Assembly: GCA_028564705.1 (NCBI GenBank)
Contig: JAPXFQ010001003.1
Span: forward strand, 1,741,001 to 1,805,000
Source of the DNA: Apricaphanius iberus
Taxonomy: Eukaryota > Chordata > Actinopteri > Cyprinodontiformes > Aphaniidae
DNA: 64,000 nt
Direction of reading: 5' to 3'
Under the pieces are notes generated by a model. It was not told where the DNA came from. It searched no databases and saw only the letters and a program-made list of their open reading frames with translations. Position numbers and translations under genes: made by a program. Positions 59,021 through 64,000 of the stretch are shown piece by piece (position 1 is the first letter of the stretch; each line of letters begins with the position of its first letter).

Positions 59021-62000
59021 GTTGATGTTGGTAGGAAGACCTCTATTTGTCAGTTTATTGCCAAAGGTTCAGTTTCGATGGTATTTCACCTGTTGTGTGT
59101 TTAGAGTTAAACTTCTAAACATTCATACATTCATTTGGCACTTTTTATATTTTTCACTCAGATTCAGAGTTAGCTGTTGACACCGATTATGATTAAATAC
59201 TAAAAAGTCGGTAAGTTTCTAAACAGAAATGTCCCTATTTGTTAATGTAGCCCTTCATGTTACTTTGTCTTATGAAGAACTTTAAATTATTTTGGAATTG
59301 TAGTTATTGTCCAACAATTCCTTGGAATGCCTTGTACCGGACTAGGAAGAGAAATCTATTGGTATATCAGCTCAACCAAGAAAGGTCTGCTGAACATGTA
59401 ACATAGAACAGCCTTGTTGTTGAGAGCGTGCTATACGAATACATTTGCCTTGTAACAAACATGGCTGTCTGGCACATCCTGTTATAGACATAAATATTCT
59501 ATATGGAAAACACATTTATTAAATGGTTAACTGTGTTTTTTCATTCATATGCTTGTCCAGTGATCCAAATTCTGGACATTAGTGCAGTTTAAAGAATGGA
59601 CCAGAAAAGTTATATATAAGACTTTTTTTTTTCTAAATTGGAACTGAAAAAGGTTCAACACAACAGCTGCAGGGGGTGAAAGGGCTAACTGACCTGGAGC
59701 TGGAGAAAAGTAATGTTTCTGTTTCTGAACCAATACATGAACTAGCACTGTTCTAATTAATTAGTATACCAAGTCTCATTGTTCTACATTCTAGATTGTT
59801 TGAAATCTGTTTTTGACAGTATTATCTTTTGTCAAAAGGAAGCACATTTTTCCTTCTCTCTTTTTTTTTCTCTATAGCGTCATGTAACAGCCTGATCAAT
59901 GCTGTATCAGAATTTAGGAGCAGGTTGTGCATAATTTATGCCTAAAGCAAATTTCAGGTGCATACATATCTTCACATATCATTGAAATTTTATGCAGTAT
60001 CACCAAGTACTGGGAAAGCATGGAAAGCACAATCAAAAAAGTATTGATGGAAGGCAATCTTACATTTTAGGAGATTTAATTGTGTTTGTTTTTCAGCCCA
60101 TTATTTGCTTCAGAATCTTTTATAATACATCCATCAATATACCTGATGTTGGGGCCATTAGCTCTGTTTGTTCCTTGCAACTCAAGTCGTGTACAGAAAA
60201 ATTTGTGTTGTTAATATGGATTATATGCAAAGTAGGACCAACGATTTATTCAAGCAGTAACTGGAGCCATTTTCATCTATTTACTTTCATTTATTTAATC
60301 TCGACCACTTTTATTACAAAGCAGTATGAAAGTGTTACTGCTGACTCCATCCTCTTCTTGAATACCAGTTAGCGACACACATCCACCTGAAATTTCCATT
60401 AGAAATGTTATTAGTCAAGAAAATAATATTTCTACAGTTCACAGTAATAGAATGTTACACTCTGTGGTAGCAGCTGACTCATGGAAGTGACTTTTTAGTG
60501 GCTTTTACGAAGGCCTGCATTGAAAAGCATACATACACATTACACTTTAATTATCATCTACAACACAGACTTTTTTGGATATATATTCAAACAGGACCAA
60601 AGGTTTAGTCAAAGGAAACCCCTAAGGGTGGATGATCCATTGATCCAAAATCCTGTGCCAAAAGAAATGAAAAAATACAGATTGAACAGTTTCTTAAGCC
60701 GCAACATGATTATGATTCAAGCTCATCCCTGATTCAAGACCCAGGTCAATTTTAGTGGGAACTGAAACAAATAGACCTCAGCCAAGGCACTTGATACTTT
60801 TGTACTGATGCCACTATATGTGATGGATGCAGGGCTGACATAGTTGGTCCTGAGAAATGACTTTGTAGGAAATCTCCGTCTGAAAATGTATTTAGTTTCT
60901 GGAGAGGTTTAGGTCAGTAGCCAAGTTTTATTATTTTTTATATTCATGATTACTGCTGTTTTGATGACTGTTATAGATTCATCTTTTCTTTACTTATTGT
61001 TTGTGGATTAGAATCAGAGTTGTGTATTTGTATCATTCTGTCTAAAAGTTATGAGACTGATTGATTTATGAACATTATTCAAATCTTGTTTTAATTTGGT
61101 GAGATTTGTCTCCTAAGACATTTATGCATTGTAAAATGACCTGCTTAAAATGGTCTGTTTAAAAAATATACATATTTAAGTTGCTATATATTTGTTTAAA
61201 CTATATTCAGATCAATCTCTAAATTTCAGTAATATTGTGAAAAATGATTAACATTATTTTTTGAAGATGCTCCATTAGTCACTGTTGCTGTCCCTTGCTT
61301 GCTCTGTGACTCGAGACACATATGTCATATGTGAACATACAGTATGACACACATGAACATACATGTGATGCAGGGCTTGTTTTGTGTGGATTGCAACACC
61401 AAAATAACTGAATTTAGTGGTGATCTGTGGTTACACTGGAGTGGGAGCAGACAGAGAAAAAAGTTTTTTAGAAAAATTAGGCTTTTCATTCGTAATTGGC
61501 CTTAATGACTGTGTGTGTATGTATATATATATATATATATATAGTCTAAAAGGGCTTAATTGAGTGTTTTATAACTACAAATTTGAGAAGTTTCGCGCTC
61601 TATCAATTATGAGGACTGAACATTAGGCATAGATGAACCCCAAGGTATAACACATGTAAATTGTTCTTTGCCCTCCTAGAGTGAATCATCATTTAGTGGG
61701 TCATGTTACAGTTTAGGAAGACAAAGATTTTTCCTCATGTTCAACTTCATACATCTCTACCTTTATTTTATGTACATGAAGCACATGGCTTAAAGCACAA
61801 ATCAATGCATGCGTTCGTTGGGATTTTTTTGCGAAGGAAAAACTGTAAAGCTCATGATGGCTGATGATATGATGATAAACTGCTTCTCACGTATGGAGTA
61901 TATACAATAATTATTTTCCTTAAAAAAAAAAGTGAGTCCAAGGCAGCTGAGAATACATCAGTTAGCTACTGAGGATTGATGATCCTATGAATATATATAC

Positions 62001-62801
62001 TTGTAGGTCTAGATATGTTATGGATGCTTTATGTGAAAAGATACCAATGTTAATTTCTTAGCTGAAAAGCAGAGAAGGGATCACCCAGTTACAGGACTGC
62101 AACCCCAAAGATTATATAACTTTTTGAGTGACTTTAATATACTCATATAGATGAAAAGCTATCTCAGAGGACTGGTCTTTCTGCCATTATTGTTAAAGAA
62201 GTGATTGTAACTGCTGTTTTTCCCTCTCATTTGGTGGTCTTGCTTCCAAGAGCATATATATCCTAAAAGATTTTATCTGCCATGAATTTCTTATCCAACA
62301 GAAGAGCACTCGAGGCAAAAATAATGACAGCACCTTGATGTTAACAGGGATGGGTACAGCATACTCCTGCCCCTGACAGTTACCAGAGTAATCTATACTT
62401 CATGGTGGAGCCATTCGGTGATTATTCAAGTCTCCCTTTTCACCACATAGTCGCTCCCTGTGTTTTTTTGTGAGGGTTTAGTCACATAACAGTAGTCCAG
62501 GTGTCAAATATTTTTCCAACAAAAATTGTCTGTCACACTGCTCAAACTCCACAAGTCCATCCCAGAACAAAATGTTTTTCAGCCCTAAAGAAAACAAATT
62601 CAGGCTAATGCTACATCTGTGATCGACAGAAGTAACGTAAAAAACATAAATATTCAATCAGATAGCAGATAAAATCAAACAATTGCTTGGTCGTCTTCCT
62701 TAGACATGGATAAAAAAACAAAAACAAAAAACCTTACAGCTACACCTAATTGTGCAGCAAGATTTAGGTTATAGAGGTTTTCGATTTACACAATTTGGTA
62801 G
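59021..62801. other. Intergenic, nothing recognised
   Basis: AT-rich, with a (TA)n run at about 61521-61543. The 126-codon + strand frame at 59992-60372 has no recognised domain. Confidence 0.45.
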
Positions 62802-63400
62802 TGTTGGCTCCTAGTTCCCATGCGATCGGCACTCGCTTCCGGAGAGTGTAGGGGCGCCAACATTTACCCCGGCGGGAGTTTTCCAAAATAAAATCAGAGC
62901 TGAGAGACAGAGAGAGAAATAATGCACAGACACAGAATTTCTGTTTCACACTCATACACATCTGCAGATGGGGAACAGTCAGAACTGAGTTGAACTGAAC
63001 TGAACCGTCGTATACAGGGGTGTACCATTTTTATTAAAGAAGAACAAAGAACGTAGTCACATGTCTATTCTCTTCCCCCTAGATTTTTATTACACCAAAC
63101 GTTTATTCTCAAGGTTTCCTGAGTTATCGCTGTAACCGTCCGGTCTGTTTATGACTGTCTACTCCCTACTCTGTTTCTTATCTCCGCATCCTACTTTTAC
63201 AACATGCAGTAAACTTTAGCCTAGAGTTTTACGACTTAAAAGCTTTCCCCCATAAACAATACTTGACAAAACATTTCTTTACTATCATGCAAGCTAATAA
63301 AAACAGACTTTTACTTTCTGAATACTAACTAAAGATTATATAAACATATTCAATACGAGACTGTTATATAAAGTAGCCCTAAAAAATATGAATCACGACA
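62802..63400 (-). mobile_element. 3' LTR of an endogenous retrovirus (far border tentative)
   Basis: On the - strand the LTR begins TGTCGTGATTC at 63400, right after a purine tract (GAAAGAGGGAA, 63402-63412). An AATAAA-type signal lies near 63030-63040. The other border is placed at GGAGCCAACA (62802) because it restores TGT...ACA ends, but positions from about 62750 to 62880 are possible. The partner LTR and the target duplication lie outside the window or are not found. Confidence 0.6.
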
Positions 63401-63410
63401 ATTCCCTCTT

Positions 63411-64000
63411 TCAATCTTTTTTTTTTAAAATAGATTGACCATTCCTCTGTACTTCTCCTTCAGGCTCCAAGTGAGGGATTAACAGATATTGACCTTGCAT
63501 ATTATTACCAACAGCTTTGTCAATGCATTTTATGAATAATGAACGTATACATGGAATACAACAACATCCACATAACACCATAGTTGACACAAATACTGCT
63601 AATGAAACCATTATTGACATTGCCAGAGTTTTCCATTTTCCAAACATATTATTTAACAAATTGTCCCACATTGAGGTATCTACACCTGATTGTTCTTTTA
63701 GCCTATTTGACAGTATTCTCAGTCCTTCTACTGCCCTAGTTAATTTTCCATCTGCATTAGTATTATTAGGGATAAACATACAGCATTGATCACCAAATAT
63801 TGAACAGACACCACCTTTTTCAGCTAAGAGCATGTCAACTGCTATTCTATTTTGAAAAGCCATTAAGGAGGTGGCTTTAAGTTGCTCATGTACAGCCTCA
63901 AACCCATCTCTAGTTTTAATAGAAGTTTGGATTAAATTGCAATATGTAATGTTGACTGAACCCACTACTTTATTTCCAGGCTTATCATTTTTGAAACAAG
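63411..64000 (-). CDS. Endogenous retroviral envelope, transmembrane subunit (partial, runs off the window)
   Basis: An open frame from the window edge (64000) to a stop at 63411-63413; the GTG at 63965 is internal, not a start. Seen in order: an NIT and later an NNT glycosylation site, a helix-rich region, a segment of the immunosuppressive-domain type (QNRIAVDMLLAEKGGVC), a CX6CC motif (cysteines near 63806 and 63783), a single hydrophobic membrane anchor (about 63630-63560), a cysteine cluster CGCCC just after it, and a short Lys-rich tail. The CX6CC arrangement marks gamma-type envelopes with a disulfide-linked surface subunit. The surface subunit and pol would lie beyond the right edge. 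The frame has no stop here, which suggests either youth or selection. Host-derived syncytin-like use is possible but unproven. Confidence 0.85.
   Translation of the reverse strand, partial: CFKNDKPGNKVVGSVNITYCNLIQTSIKTRDGFEAVHEQLKATSLMAFQNRIAVDMLLAEKGGVCSIFGDQCCMFIPNNTNADGKLTRAVEGLRILSNRLKEQSGVDTSMWDNLLNNMFGKWKTLAMSIMVSLAVFVSTMVLCGCCCIPCIRSLFIKCIDKAVGNNMQGQYLLIPHLEPEGEVQRNGQSILKKKD

Overview
This window reads as teleost fish nuclear DNA. It is AT-rich, intron-bearing and sparse in genes, and it is packed with decayed copies of transposon families typical of bony fishes: hAT, PIF/Harbinger, Tc1/mariner, L2/CR1-type LINEs, a tRNA-headed SINE, Ty3-like LTRs and an endogenous retrovirus. No bacterial gene organisation, CRISPR array, rRNA or tRNA gene was seen. 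The exact fish species cannot be told from the sequence.

Only one ordinary host gene can be assembled with confidence: an ORMDL-family gene (closest by eye to ORMDL3) on the + strand. A CpG-rich promoter and non-coding first exon (about 5.9-6.34 kb, splice donor at 6341) lead to three coding exons (8281-8454, 8680-8831, 14827-14962). Together these give exactly 153 codons, the normal family length, with consensus splice sites and a 3' UTR running to about 16.1-16.2 kb. ORMDL proteins sit in the ER membrane and restrain serine palmitoyltransferase, the first enzyme of sphingolipid synthesis.

Almost everything else that can be identified is mobile DNA. 2.1-5.6 kb: a dispersed repeat, a TACGTTTACATGCA-type MITE, a LINE 3' end and a SINE-body fragment. 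9.4-10.5 kb (last ORMDL intron): a hAT-type element with an 8-bp target duplication, itself carrying a Harbinger-type MITE with a TAA duplication. 18-26 kb: several inverted-repeat elements, Tc1 relics and a 690-bp element with TAC...GTA ends that holds pieces resembling a eukaryotic IS3-like integrase. 29-33 kb: two Tc1 relics, a solo LTR and a 5'-truncated LINE. 34-37 kb: a degenerate hAT-like element and another MITE. 40.9 and 58.4 kb: two near-identical Harbinger MITEs, each with its own TWA duplication. 44-46 kb: a collapsed Ty3-like LTR element and a SINE. 48-51.6 kb: a LINE with esterase-like and endonuclease remnants, a LINE 3' end and a Tc1 relic with a hairpin. 55-58.3 kb: LINE and Tc1 remnants. 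62.8-64 kb: the 3' LTR and transmembrane-envelope end of an endogenous retrovirus on the - strand, open to the window edge.

No previously undescribed multi-gene system is evident. The most informative structures are the nested insertions with intact target duplications, the paired Harbinger MITEs that keep the start of a Myb/SANT-like reading frame, the IS3-like integrase-derived element, and an inverted-copy hairpin inside a Tc1 relic that looks like a template-switch mutation. Long stretches (for example 11-14.8, 21.2-23.6, 26.6-29.2, 46.6-48, 51.6-55.5 and 59-62.8 kb) hold nothing recognisable; some of them may contain regulatory DNA that only cross-species alignment could reveal.
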